Shown: positions 15,045 through 23,735, counted from the first letter of the stretch. The stretch: 64,000 bases of DNA from Neisseria sicca 4320 (GCF_000193735.1 NZ_AEPF01000010.1:16745-80744); one strand, 5' to 3'. Program-made: numbers and translations. The notes: generated from the letters alone by a model not told the origin.

Positions 15045-15861
15045 ACGAATTTATCCCAAACAGTTTTCAGATTGCAAACTCGGTTATCGATGAATACCTG
15101 TCGCAGATGAGCGGGAACGCCCTTAAATGCTACATCTTGATTGTCAGAAAAACAAGGGGTTGGCAGAAGACGCATGACAGCCTATCAATTTCGCAGATTC
15201 AAAAAGCGACCGGAATCAAGTCAGAGGAAACGGTCGAGAAAGCTATTAACGAACTGGTCGAATTAGGGCTGATTGGCAAGCAAAGCAGAGTCGGATTGCC
15301 GAACGTGTATTTTCTAATTTCAGACCCCAAAAATGGGGGGACACCACCCCCAAAAAATGCACCACCCCCAAAAAATGCACCACCCCCAAAAAATGGGGGA
15401 CACCACCCCCAAAAAATAGGGTAGGACCACCCCTAAAAAATGGGGGTCACATAAATACAAAATACAAAAAACAAATAACTACTAACGTAGTTATTAATAC
15501 AGCGCCCGAAAAAACAGCGAAAAAACCGACCAAGCACGACGCCGATTTGGCACTGTTGGCAGAGCATGGAATTACCGGGCAAATCGCTGAAGACTTTTTG
15601 ACAATCCGCAAAGCAAAACGGCAGCCGCTGACAGAAACGGCAATGCGCCTGATTGCAAGCGAAGCTCAAAAAGTTGGCATGACGGCATTTCAGGCAGTTG
15701 TTTTTTCCATTGGCAACGGCTGGGGAAGTTTCCGCGCTGAGTGGGTTAGGAATAAAACCTTTGGCAAACAGTCAGGCGGGAATGGTGGCTTAACCCACAA
15801 CATGACGGCTGATGTACTGGACGGCAAAGAATACGGCGATCAGCCGACAACAGATTTCTAA
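15041..15861 (+). CDS. Phage replication initiator (O-like), two frames joined by a -1 shift
   Basis: Frame one (15041-15424) encodes a replication-O-type winged helix: FIPNSFQIANSVIDEYLSQ, KCYILIVRKTRGWQKTHDSLS, TVEKAINELVELGLI. It ends soon after a Pro-rich repeat linker. The -1 frame is open from inside the linker to 15861 and encodes the conserved-looking C-domain (KHDADLALLAEHGITGQIAEDF ... AFQAVVFSIGNGWGSFRAEW). Three A_AAA_AAT sites lie in the linker and would shift ribosomes exactly into that frame. A poly-G run of five instead of six is the other way to explain the break. The C-part probably recruits the DnaC-like loader encoded next. Confidence 0.7.
15342..15418 (+). repeat. Tandem 18-bp repeats in the replication gene linker
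   Basis: Three perfect copies of CACCACCCCCAAAAAATG (15342-15359, 15360-15377, 15378-15395) and a fourth partial copy (15401-15418). They encode a Pro/Lys/Asn linker in the upstream frame. Each perfect copy carries the slippery heptamer A_AAA_AAT in the correct phase (15352, 15370, 15388). A GGGGGG run before and a GGGGG run after the array are also prone to slippage. Confidence 0.95.
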
Positions 15862-15871
15862 GGGGGTGGAT

Positions 15872-16648
15872 ATGGCTTTGAAAAGTACCGCCGATTTTTT
15901 AAAAAACTATGGAAACGCCAAAACGGAGACACGCAAATGTGCGGAACATGGCGAATACACGTCAAAAAGCATTTTCCGCGGCGTGTGGACTGGCTGCCCT
16001 GTTTGCCAAAAGCTGAAAGCGGCGGACGAGATGGCGGCATACGCGGAAACGCTGCGCCGTGAAGCAAAGCACGACGAACTGTCAAAACGCATCGGGCGAT
16101 CAGGCATCGCAGAACGGTTTAAAAATTGCCGAATTGAAAATTTCAAGGTCGATGAAGGCGTGATCGGAATGGCAAGGGCAAAAGCCGCCGCCGCCGACTA
16201 TGCGGAAAACTTCGAGGATGTTTTGCAGACCGGGCGGAGTATGATTTTTTCAGGCAAGCGTGGTACTGGGAAAAATCATCTCGCCTGCGGCATTGCCCAC
16301 AAAATCATCGGCGACGGGAAAAGCGCGATTGTTATCACGGTGGGAGATATGTTGCAGACGGTTAAAGACAGCTTTAACGGCGGCAGTGAAAAAGAGGCTG
16401 TCGGCGTGTTTGTAAAACCCGACTTGTTGGTGCTGGATGAATTTGGCGCGGGCAGCCTGTCTGAAACGGATGGTCGGATTTTGTTTTCGGTCATCAACGG
16501 GCGATATGAGCGGCTTATGCCGACGCTGGTGTTAACCAATCTGTCCCCCGAAGAATTTCGGCAAAACGTTGACGCGCGTATCAGAGACAGACTGCGCGAT
16601 GGTGGTGGGAAATTAATACCGTTTGACTGGGGGAGTTATCGTGCGTGA
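15872..16648 (+). CDS. DnaC-like helicase loader ATPase
   Basis: 258 residues from the ATG at 15872 after AGGGGGTG. The N-part has a likely zinc site (CAEHGEY ... CPVCQKL). Walker A is GKRGTGKNHLACG; the Asn after GK is as in E. coli DnaC. Walker B is PDLLVLDEFGAG and sensor 1 is PTLVLTNLS. DnaC-type AAA+ proteins load the host DnaB helicase at the phage origin. It follows the O-like gene, the same order as lambda O-P and related modules. Confidence 0.93.
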   Translation: MALKSTADFLKNYGNAKTETRKCAEHGEYTSKSIFRGVWTGCPVCQKLKAADEMAAYAETLRREAKHDELSKRIGRSGIAERFKNCRIENFKVDEGVIGMARAKAAAADYAENFEDVLQTGRSMIFSGKRGTGKNHLACGIAHKIIGDGKSAIVITVGDMLQTVKDSFNGGSEKEAVGVFVKPDLLVLDEFGAGSLSETDGRILFSVINGRYERLMPTLVLTNLSPEEFRQNVDARIRDRLRDGGGKLIPFDWGSYRA

Positions 16649-16817
16649 AACCTGTTACCACTGCGCCCACGCAGATTTCAAAGCCGAATCAGAAGGCCCT
16701 ATGCGCGGGTTTGCGAGGTGTACAAAGGCGCGAAATACAGAGGAACGGGCAACGTTCTACCACGGCGGGCATATCTGCCATCTGAAAGATTTTTTGGTCG
16801 GGCGGCAGCGGATTTGA
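16641..16817 (+). CDS. Small Cys-rich protein, probable zinc binding
   Basis: 58 residues from a GTG overlapping the end of the loader gene. CYHCAHADFKAE ... GFARCTKA ... HGGHICHLKDF gives four Cys plus several His. No family name. Some phage zinc proteins of this kind lie in Nin-type regions, as here. Confidence 0.6.
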   Translation: MRETCYHCAHADFKAESEGPMRGFARCTKARNTEERATFYHGGHICHLKDFLVGRQRI

Positions 16818-16889
16818 AGCCGCACCGGCGGCGACGATGGCAAAACGAAGTGAAATTTTTGAAAAATGGCGAACGAAAGGAAAGTGAAA

Positions 16890-17012
16890 ATGAATTGGAT
16901 CGAATTATTCAGCTTTTTTATGATTTTATTTATGGTGGCGGGCATTGCCGTCAACGCGGCTTCACGCGCGCCGCTTGATGAGTTTGGTCGGAGGATTGAG
17001 CATGACGACTAA
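16890..17012 (+). CDS. Small membrane protein, 40 residues
   Basis: MNWIELFSFFMILFMVAGIAVNAA is one transmembrane segment, and the tail SRAPLDEFGRRIEHDD is charged. AAAGGAAAG precedes the start at good distance. Its 3' end overlaps the next start by 11 bases. Function unknown. Confidence 0.55.
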   Translation: MNWIELFSFFMILFMVAGIAVNAASRAPLDEFGRRIEHDD

Positions 17013-17328
17013 GAAATGTACCAGGTGCGGCAAAGAAAAGCCGTTGGACAAATTCCTATATTTGCAAAAACTGCGGGCGGACGGTTCGCGCGGGAGAATG
17101 GCGGAATGTAAGGCTTGTAAGTGTGAAAGGGTCAAAGCCTACTACCGGGCTAAAAAGGCAAAACTGGCAGAGCTTGAGATTAAGCAGGCAGAAGAAGCAG
17201 TCAAGACGGCGTTGTCTATGCACGAAGCCGCGCAACAGGCAAATCAGGCATTCCCGCTTTTAAGCCCGGCGTATTGGGACGTGGGAGCGGCAATGCGGGC
17301 GCATGAAGAACTGGGGATAGCATGGTAG
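17002..17328 (+). CDS. Zinc-ribbon-like phage protein, 108 residues
   Basis: Start at the ATG at 17002. KKCTRCGKEKPLDKFLYLQ ... RMAECKACKCERVKAYYRAKKAK holds two CxxC pairs, as in HNH-like or FCS-type zinc folds, followed by a long helix. It overlaps rusA by seven bases. Possibly a nucleic acid binder in the recombination/Nin region. Confidence 0.7.
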   Translation: MTTKKCTRCGKEKPLDKFLYLQKLRADGSRGRMAECKACKCERVKAYYRAKKAKLAELEIKQAEEAVKTALSMHEAAQQANQAFPLLSPAYWDVGAAMRAHEELGIAW

Positions 17329-17690
17329 TTTTGAGTTTACCCTATCCCATCAGTACAAATCGATATTGGCGGACGTTCCGCAACCGTCAAATCGTCAGCA
17401 AGGAGGCGGCGGCATACAAGGCGCGGGTTGCCGCCATCGCCGCTGAAAACGGTATCAAGCCGACCGATAAGACGGTAAGTCTGACAGTCCAGTTAATCCC
17501 AAAGGCGAACAAGGACGGGTCGGCAAGCAAAGTCTGCTTGGATTTGGACAACTGCCTAAAAGTCTGTTTGGACGCGTTACAGGGCGTCGCCTACGAAAAC
17601 GACAATCAGGTCAGACGCATTGTTGCCGAGTATGGTAACGAGCCGGTCGCAGGCGGGGGGCTGGTGGTAAAGGTTGAGGAGTTGGAATGA
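17322..17690 (+). CDS. rusA: RusA-type Holliday junction resolvase
   Basis: 122 residues, the typical length. MVVLSLPYPISTNRYWRTF is the family N-terminus. KVCLDLDNCLKVCLDALQGVAYENDNQVRRI contains the acidic active-site residues (DLDN, D of DAL, END). It cuts branched DNA during phage recombination and packaging. Confidence 0.95.
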   Translation: MVVLSLPYPISTNRYWRTFRNRQIVSKEAAAYKARVAAIAAENGIKPTDKTVSLTVQLIPKANKDGSASKVCLDLDNCLKVCLDALQGVAYENDNQVRRIVAEYGNEPVAGGGLVVKVEELE

Positions 17691-17980
17691 GCCAAACCAA
17701 AGAGGAAAAGAAGCACCTTGAGCGCGTGGCCTCTCTCGGTTGTATCGTCTGCCGTAACAGTGGGCGGTACAACATACCGGCAGAGGTGCACCATATCCGA
17801 AACGGAGCAGGGATAGGGCGGAGAAACAGCCATTTTGAGACGATACCGCTATGCCCTGCCCATCATCGGACTGGTGGAGTGGGGATAGCCTTTCACGCCG
17901 CGCCGCGAACGTTTGAGAGCCTGTACGGAACGGAGCGAGAGTTATTGCAACAGGTTCGGGGATTATTAGAGGATGAATAG
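17687..17980 (+). CDS. HNH nuclease of the Ref (RecA-dependent nuclease) type
   Basis: 97 residues. SLGCIVCRNSGRYNIPAEVHHIRNG ... FETIPLCPAHHRTGGVGIAFH shows two Cys-type ligands and the HH/HHR metal site of the P1 Ref-like family. P1 Ref cuts DNA in RecA-made D-loops. It overlaps rusA by four bases and ninB by eight, completing a recombination block. Confidence 0.8.
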   Translation: MSQTKEEKKHLERVASLGCIVCRNSGRYNIPAEVHHIRNGAGIGRRNSHFETIPLCPAHHRTGGVGIAFHAAPRTFESLYGTERELLQQVRGLLEDE

Positions 17981-18371
17981 TCAGAAATTCAAAGCAACCG
18001 CCGATAACGCGGGCAACATCGTAACACTGTTTACTAACGAGCTTAAAAACTGGGTTAAGAATGGGGATTTAGAAATCACGATCCGACCTTACAAAGCCAA
18101 GCGAAGCCATGAGCAGAACAAAAGGCTTTGGGCGATTTATGGGGAATTAGCAGATAAGGCATGGGTCAACGGCAGGCGGTACAGCGCGGAAACGTGGCAC
18201 GAGTATTGCAAAGGCGTGTTACTGGGCTTTGATATTAAAGCCATGCCCGACGGCACGGAAGTCAAAACGCCGATAAGCACAACCACGCTAAACACGGCGG
18301 AAATGACGGACTATCAAAACCGCTTGCAATCGTGGGCGGCTGGGGAATTTGGAATAATTTGGGAGTTTTGA
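17973..18371 (+). CDS. ninB: NinB-like recombination protein
   Basis: 132 residues. ITIRPYKAKRSHEQNKRLWAIYGELADKAWVNGRRYSAETWHEYCK is the NinB signature. NinB (lambda Orf) is a recombination mediator that binds ssDNA and SSB. Overlaps the Ref-like gene and, by one base, the next gene. Confidence 0.92.
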   Translation: MNSQKFKATADNAGNIVTLFTNELKNWVKNGDLEITIRPYKAKRSHEQNKRLWAIYGELADKAWVNGRRYSAETWHEYCKGVLLGFDIKAMPDGTEVKTPISTTTLNTAEMTDYQNRLQSWAAGEFGIIWEF

Positions 18372-18865
18372 TGTACAAGAACGTGGAACAAGTCTTACGA
18401 GATGTTTATAAAATTCAAGGTGTACGGATGGAGCCGCTGAACAACACGGCTTCGGTCTGTGCTTGGTTCGAAAGCAAGGGTGTGATGGGTGGCGGTGGAG
18501 AATTGACGCAAGCCGAGACGCACGCAAACGCCGCGATGATTATCAGCCGCATAGAGCGCGTGCTTAACCGCTACGAGTTGGCGGCGGTAGAGTGTAAATA
18601 CAGCAGCGACTTGAGCGGGATTATCGACCTGACGGCGTACATCGAGGAGCAAAACAACGGCGTAAATCTTCTGTTATGCGACGCCATTTTGTCAAATCTG
18701 TTCACGGAGCAGCCAAAGAAAACCGCCATCATGGATAAATACGACGTGTCGAACGGTCATGTTTACCGACAGTTTGAGAAAGTGGGAAAGATTTTAGCGG
18801 GGATTGAGACATCGGCTTATCTGAAACTCTATGACGAGTTTAAACAATGTGGCATAATCTCATAA
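18371..18865 (+). CDS. Probable late-gene regulator (antiterminator Q-like position)
   Basis: 164 residues. The C-terminal part holds a sigma-4/HTH-like stretch (LFTEQPKKTAIMDKYDVSNGHVYRQFEKV). It is the last gene before the late promoter-terminator pair at 19180-19259, where lambdoid phages keep Q or a RinA/DUF1133-like activator. Name and mechanism are inferred from position and the HTH only. Confidence 0.7.
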   Translation: MYKNVEQVLRDVYKIQGVRMEPLNNTASVCAWFESKGVMGGGGELTQAETHANAAMIISRIERVLNRYELAAVECKYSSDLSGIIDLTAYIEEQNNGVNLLLCDAILSNLFTEQPKKTAIMDKYDVSNGHVYRQFEKVGKILAGIETSAYLKLYDEFKQCGIIS

Positions 18866-18896
18866 CCCACATTACTACACAAAAAAAGGATGAAAA

Positions 18897-19175
18897 ATGA
18901 AGAATCTGATTCTTGCTGTTGTTGTCGCTGCTGGCTTGGTAGGTTGCGCCGGTACTAATTTTAATTGGGATAATGCTCGCCAAGTAAAAGAGGGTATGAG
19001 CGAGCAGCAAGTATTATCACTGCTTGGTAAGCCAAACATGACGACATCCACACCAAACGGCTTGATTTATGTATGGTCGTTCGCAAATGGATTCACTGGT
19101 TCAGCGCGTTCCGTTTCCGTGATTATGAAAGATGGTGTTGTGGTTTCCGCCCCATCTATTCCTGATAGCTATTAA
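18897..19175 (+). CDS. BamE/SmpA-like lipoprotein (phage-encoded)
   Basis: 92 residues. Signal peptide MKNLILAVVVAAGLVGCAG with lipobox LVGC. WDNARQVKEGMSEQQVLSLLGKPNMTTS is the SmpA/OmlA (BamE) motif, followed by two beta strands. A free-standing lipoprotein at the end of the early region resembles a moron gene expressed in the lysogen. Superinfection exclusion is a possible role; it is not shown. Confidence 0.85.
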   Translation: MKNLILAVVVAAGLVGCAGTNFNWDNARQVKEGMSEQQVLSLLGKPNMTTSTPNGLIYVWSFANGFTGSARSVSVIMKDGVVVSAPSIPDSY

Positions 19176-19179
19176 ACGC

Positions 19180-19207
19180 TTGACATAGCGGAGGAAAATG
19201 TTAGAAT
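19180..19207 (+). promoter_or_regulatory. Strong promoter, probable late promoter
   Basis: TTGACA (19180-19185), 16 bases, TAGAAT (19202-19207). It starts a transcript at about 19214, which would stop after some 45 bases at the terminator that follows. This is the layout of lambda pR' and its antiterminator-controlled terminator. Confidence 0.75.
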
Positions 19208-19234
19208 TATGGTATAGTTTGGAAATAGCTATAT

Positions 19235-19259
19235 AAACCGCCTTTATTGGGCGGTTTTT
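19235..19259 (+). terminator. Terminator just after the late promoter
   Basis: AACCGCC, seven-base loop, GGCGGTT and a T run (19236-19259). An exact uptake sequence on the minus strand follows (19265-19276). Confidence 0.88.
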
Positions 19260-19269
19260 GCGTTTTCAG

Positions 19270-19600
19270 ACGACCTGAATTTCAGGTTTTCTAGCCGTGC
19301 TGTAACTGGCAAAAGGCAAGGGGCGGCGTAGCCGCTAAGGAAGATGACGCGGACGCTTCCAAATAAACTAGGGGGTCGCGCCCCACTCTCCTTTGTTGAC
19401 AATCTGTAAAAAACGCGGAGCAAGTGAAACAGTGTTTGCCCGACCTAATGGTCGCCTGCCATGACAGGCTGTAAAGCGGTTCTTGCATATAGCCCCTGCC
19501 GTTATCGGTATGGGGCTATCCCTTTTATGTTGCTGTGTTTACACTCCTTGCCGTCTAATTCTGATTAACTTCGGAATCAGGCGGCTTTCTTTTTTCTGTG
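19270..19600. other. Structured non-coding region before terminase; cos/pac candidate
   Basis: No supported gene in about 330 bp. Hairpins include GCGGC-GTA-GCCGC (near 19320-19336), GGGG-TCGCG-CCCC (near 19370-19383) and a long stem ATAGCCCC...GGGGCTAT (19489-19519) with an inner CCG/CGG stem, followed by TTTT. Such a region directly upstream of the small terminase gene is where cos or pac sites lie. A small RNA is the alternative. Confidence 0.5.
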
Positions 19601-19609
19601 AGGTTCGAT

Positions 19610-20098
19610 ATGAGCGAGAAAGAAAAACGCCCTATCGGGCGTCCGACGAAATACAAACCTGAGTATTCCACACAAGCGCAAAAGTTGTGCTTATTAGGCG
19701 CGACAGATGAGGATATGGCAGATTTTTTTAATGTCGAAGTATCGACAATTAATAACTGGAAAAACGAATTTCCCGAATTTTTGGAGTCCGTAAAAAGAGG
19801 GAAGATGTTGGCGGATGCAAATGTCGCTGACCGATTGTATCAGCGTGCAATGGGCTATGAAGCCCCTGACGTAGATATACGGGTAGTTGGTGGAGAAATT
19901 ATCCAAACCCCGCTGACGAAATACTACCCGCCTGACACACCTGCTGCTATTTTTTGGCTAAAAAACCGACAACGCGGGAAGTGGAGCGACAAATCGGAGC
20001 TTGACGTTAAATCAAGCGACGGCAGCATGACGCCGACGGTACGCTTAGATGCTGAAGAATATCGCAAGATAGCCAAAGAGGTTTTGGAAAAGGTTTAG
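19610..20098 (+). CDS. Terminase small subunit
   Basis: 162 residues from the ATG at 19610 (GAGG upstream). The HTH (KLCLLGATDEDMADFFNVEVSTINNWKNEFPEFL) is typical of DNA-recognising small terminases. LKNRQRGKWSDKSELDVK near the end is a common motif in this family. It binds the packaging site and hands DNA to the large subunit encoded next. Confidence 0.92.
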   Translation: MSEKEKRPIGRPTKYKPEYSTQAQKLCLLGATDEDMADFFNVEVSTINNWKNEFPEFLESVKRGKMLADANVADRLYQRAMGYEAPDVDIRVVGGEIIQTPLTKYYPPDTPAAIFWLKNRQRGKWSDKSELDVKSSDGSMTPTVRLDAEEYRKIAKEVLEKV

Positions 20099-20169
20099 CA
20101 TAAAATGCTAATCTTATGAACGGCTAGAATGCCATTTTTAATTAATCTTCCAAAGGAATTTAAAATAAA

Positions 20170-21591
20170 ATGGCATTAGAGCAATTCAGCAAAGAAGAAA
20201 TATCGGTCATTCGCGATTTAAGCTCTATCAATCTGTATATGTTCACGCGCTGGATGTTTCGTGAGCGTCGCGGTTATCAGTGGCTTCAGGCGCGGCACCA
20301 CGCCCTAATCTGTGATGCGCTTGAACGTGTTTTCAACGGCGAGACAAAACGCCTGATTATCAACATTCCGCCGCGCTACTCTAAGACAGAGATAGCGGTT
20401 GTGAACTTCATCGCGTGGGCGATGGGGCGTGTGCCTGATTGTGAGTTTATTCATGCGAGTTATTCGGCGACACTGGCGGTCAATAACTCCGTGCAGATCC
20501 GGAACTTGGTACAGCATGAAGAATATCGCGTGATATTCCCGAATGTGGAACTTGAGAGCGAAAGCAGCAGCCACTGGAAGACGACCGCAGGCGGCGTAAT
20601 GTATGCGACTGGCGCAGGCGGTACGATTACCGGCTTCGGTGCTGGTAAGCAACGGGACGGCTTTGGCGGGTGCATCATTATTGACGATCCGCACAAAGCC
20701 GACGAAGCCCGAAGCGAGGTCAGGCGGCAAAACATCATCGACTGGTTTCAAAATACGGTCGAATCGCGGAAGAATAGCCCTGAAACGCCAATAATTTTGA
20801 TTATGCAACGCCTGCACGAGAAAGATTTGGCGGGTTGGCTACTTGACGGCGGCAACGGCGAAGAGTGGGAACACCTTTGCTTGCCAGCGATTCAAGAAGA
20901 CGGCACGGCGTTATGGTCTGAAAAGCACGATATCGAAACACTGCGCCGAATGGAGCAAGCCGCGCCGTATGTATTTGCTGGGCAGTATTTGCAACGCCCT
21001 GCCCCGCCCGATGGCGGTACATTTAAGCCTGATAATCTGCAATTTGTGAAAGCCCTGCCCGCTGGGAATATCAGATGGGTGCGCGGATGGGACTTGGCGT
21101 CCACTGCGAACGACGGCGACTACACAGCAGGCGGCAGGCTTGGTGTTACGGAAGACGGGCGGTACATCATCGCCAACGTCGTGCGCGGTCAGTATGGCGC
21201 GGATGAGCGGGATAGGATTTTGAAAAACACGGCGCAAAAAGACGGCGTGAAAACGAAAGTATCTATCCCACAAGACCCCGGTCAGGCTGGTAAATCGCAA
21301 ACCCTGTATCTAACCCGTCAACTGGCGGGCTTTTCTGTATCTGCTAGTCCTGAATCGGGCGACAAGGTTACACGCGCCGAACCGTTCGCGGCACAGGTTA
21401 ACATCGGTAACGTGATGGTATTGGATGACGGCACATGGGATACAGATGCGCTGATTGCTGAGATGCGGATGTTCCCAAACGGGCAGCACGACGACCAAGT
21501 CGACTGTTTAAGCCGCGCCTTTGGCGAGCTACTGGATACCCGAACAGGCATGATTGATTACCTGCGTTCGCAGGTCGAGGCAAACAAATGA
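20170..21591 (+). CDS. Terminase large subunit
   Basis: 473 residues. ATPase: Walker A-like NIPPRYSKTEIAVV and Walker B GGCIIIDDPHKADEARSE, then a coupling motif near ETPIILIMQRLHEKDLAGWL. Nuclease: Asp residues in VRGWDLAST, IPQDPGQAG and HDDQVDCLSRA. It drives DNA into proheads and cuts it. The stop overlaps the portal start by four bases. Confidence 0.97.
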   Translation: MALEQFSKEEISVIRDLSSINLYMFTRWMFRERRGYQWLQARHHALICDALERVFNGETKRLIINIPPRYSKTEIAVVNFIAWAMGRVPDCEFIHASYSATLAVNNSVQIRNLVQHEEYRVIFPNVELESESSSHWKTTAGGVMYATGAGGTITGFGAGKQRDGFGGCIIIDDPHKADEARSEVRRQNIIDWFQNTVESRKNSPETPIILIMQRLHEKDLAGWLLDGGNGEEWEHLCLPAIQEDGTALWSEKHDIETLRRMEQAAPYVFAGQYLQRPAPPDGGTFKPDNLQFVKALPAGNIRWVRGWDLASTANDGDYTAGGRLGVTEDGRYIIANVVRGQYGADERDRILKNTAQKDGVKTKVSIPQDPGQAGKSQTLYLTRQLAGFSVSASPESGDKVTRAEPFAAQVNIGNVMVLDDGTWDTDALIAEMRMFPNGQHDDQVDCLSRAFGELLDTRTGMIDYLRSQVEANK

Positions 21592-23735
21592 GTAAAAAGA
21601 CACCATTATCACAGGGCTTTATTGCCCGCGTTGCCGCTGGTGTCCGTTACGCCTTTACCGGCAACGCGGACGGGTGGTTTGACGCGGGCGAGCCTTTAGC
21701 CCCTGTTGCACAACAGGCAGAGGGTCGGCGGTTCGATTATGAGCCGTTTTACAACGTTGGGCATTCCAAACCGCGCGAACGTGAGGCGATAGGCTTTGCA
21801 CAATTACGCGCCCTTGCCGATAACTACGACGTGCTGCGTCTGGTCATCGAAAAGCGCAAAGACCAGATGGAATGCCTGAAATGGACAATCCAAAAGCGCG
21901 ACGTTGCGTCAACGGCGAACAACGAATCGCAGCGCAAAGACCAAAAGGTCGATGAAGCGATCGCATTTTTCCAGTCGCCTGATAAAGAGCATACATGGTC
22001 GGACTGGCTGCGTATCTTGCTGGAAGACCTGTTTGTTATTGACGCGCCGTGCATCTACCCACGAAAAACGCTGGGCGGCGACTTGTACGCCCTTGAAGTA
22101 ATAGACGGCGCGACGATTAAGCGCGTTTTGGACAACACAGGTCGCCTACCTGCCCCGCCCGAAACGGCGTATCAGCAAATCCTGCATGGCATGGCGGCGG
22201 TCGATTACACGGCTGACGAGTTGGTTTACCGCTCACGCAATAATCGAAGCTACAAGGTTTACGGGTATTCGCCCGTCGAGCAAATCATCATGACTGTGAA
22301 TATTGCCCTGAAACGGCAAATTCACGCGCTGGAATACTACACGGCGGGCAGCGTTCCCGATGCTTTGGTCGGTGTGCCTGAAACATGGTCGGCTGACGAC
22401 ATTCAACGCTTCCAAGAATACTGGGACTTGCTGTTGTCGGGCGAGACAGCGGAACGGCGCAAGATGCGTTTCGTACCGGGCGAGTTGTCCCGAAACTTTA
22501 AAGAGACCAAACAGCCGCCGTTGAAAGACGTTTACGATGAATGGCTAGCCCGCGTCGTCTGCTTTGCGTTTAGCGTCGAGCCTACACCGTTTGTGGCGCA
22601 GGTAAACCGAAGTGTGGCAGAGACTAGCCGCGAACAATCGCTTTCCGACGGCATGAGCAGCCTGAAGAACTGGGTGAAAGCCCTGATTGATGACGTGCTT
22701 GCCCGATATATGGATATGGCGTCGTATGAGTTTGTTTGGCAGGAAGAGGAATCGCTCAACCCAAAAGAGCAGGCAGAAATTTACGCCATCTACAAAAACG
22801 CAGGCATTCTGACCGCTGACGAAATCCGTGCCGAACTGGGTAAAGAACCGTTGCCAGAGCAGGAGCAGCCTGAGCCAAATCAGCAAGACGACAAACAGCC
22901 CAGAGAGCAGCCGAACCAAGAGGCTGAAAAGCTGGGAAAGTCGGAAAGCCCGATGAGCGAAGACGAAGCCGCTGCGCTTATTGAGGCTTATTTGCTGACG
23001 CGTGTGGACGGCTTGGCTGAACAAATCACCGCGCTGATTGCCGGGGCGGCTGTCGACTGGCAGGCTGAAGACCTGACCGCCGAAATGAACCGGGTAGCGA
23101 AAATCGTTACCGACGGTTTGGATTTTGGCGACTGGGACGGCTTATCCGATGTGGTCGAGCCGATAATCAGACGCGCGGCGGAAGATGGGGCGGTTGCCGC
23201 TTTGTTGCAGGTTATGCCTGACCCCGCTGTCGGTATGGTTACGAACATTCGCAGCCGTGCCGTCAAATGGGCGCATGACCGCGCCGCCGAAATGGTCGGC
23301 ATGAAGTGGGTAGGCGGCGAGCTTATCCAAAATCCTGCCGCCGAATGGCAAATCACAGAGGGGACGCGCGAAATGATACGCGCCCAAGTGGTCGAAGCCA
23401 TGCAAAACGGCGACAGCGTGCAGGAGTTGGCGGGTCGTCTGAAAGAATCCCATGCTTTCAGCAATACCCGCGCCCGAACGATTGCCAGAACCGAAACGGC
23501 GATGGCGGACAATATGGGCAACCTGATAGGCTGGGAAGAAACGGGGCTTGTTGCCGGTAAGCGGTGGATAACCGCCGAAGACGACAAGGTATCAGAAATT
23601 TGCAATACCAACGGCAAGATGGGTGTGATTGGTCTGCATGAGCATTTCGCACATGGCGGCATGACGCCGCCCGCACACCCTAATTGCAGATGCACGGTCG
23701 TGCCTGTTTTGGCAGAGGATATGCCGAAAGTTTAG
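21588..23735 (+). CDS. Portal protein fused to MuF-type head morphogenesis domain
   Basis: 715 residues. Portal part about 1-430 (YDVLRLVIEKRKDQMECLKWTI, MRFVPGELSRNFKETKQPPLKDVYDEWLARVVCFAFSVEPTPF). An acidic Gln/Glu/Pro linker follows (EQEQPEPNQQDD). The C-terminal part from about 540 has the MuF signature: ARTIARTETAMADNMGNL ... HEHFAHGGMTPPAHPNCRCTVVP. In many phages the two are separate genes. The portal is the DNA gate of the head; MuF proteins are packaged head proteins. Confidence 0.93.
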   Translation: MSKKTPLSQGFIARVAAGVRYAFTGNADGWFDAGEPLAPVAQQAEGRRFDYEPFYNVGHSKPREREAIGFAQLRALADNYDVLRLVIEKRKDQMECLKWTIQKRDVASTANNESQRKDQKVDEAIAFFQSPDKEHTWSDWLRILLEDLFVIDAPCIYPRKTLGGDLYALEVIDGATIKRVLDNTGRLPAPPETAYQQILHGMAAVDYTADELVYRSRNNRSYKVYGYSPVEQIIMTVNIALKRQIHALEYYTAGSVPDALVGVPETWSADDIQRFQEYWDLLLSGETAERRKMRFVPGELSRNFKETKQPPLKDVYDEWLARVVCFAFSVEPTPFVAQVNRSVAETSREQSLSDGMSSLKNWVKALIDDVLARYMDMASYEFVWQEEESLNPKEQAEIYAIYKNAGILTADEIRAELGKEPLPEQEQPEPNQQDDKQPREQPNQEAEKLGKSESPMSEDEAAALIEAYLLTRVDGLAEQITALIAGAAVDWQAEDLTAEMNRVAKIVTDGLDFGDWDGLSDVVEPIIRRAAEDGAVAALLQVMPDPAVGMVTNIRSRAVKWAHDRAAEMVGMKWVGGELIQNPAAEWQITEGTREMIRAQVVEAMQNGDSVQELAGRLKESHAFSNTRARTIARTETAMADNMGNLIGWEETGLVAGKRWITAEDDKVSEICNTNGKMGVIGLHEHFAHGGMTPPAHPNCRCTVVPVLAEDMPKV

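Noticed and set aside
15342..15450. Short direct repeats that could look like a CRISPR array
   Set aside because: The 18-bp units are directly adjacent with no spacers and lie inside a coding frame; no cas genes are near.
16835..16885. 16-codon ORF (MAKRSEIFEKWRTKGK) between the zinc protein and the 40-residue membrane protein
   Set aside because: Too short to support, and no clear ribosome site; its end overlaps the ribosome site of the next gene.
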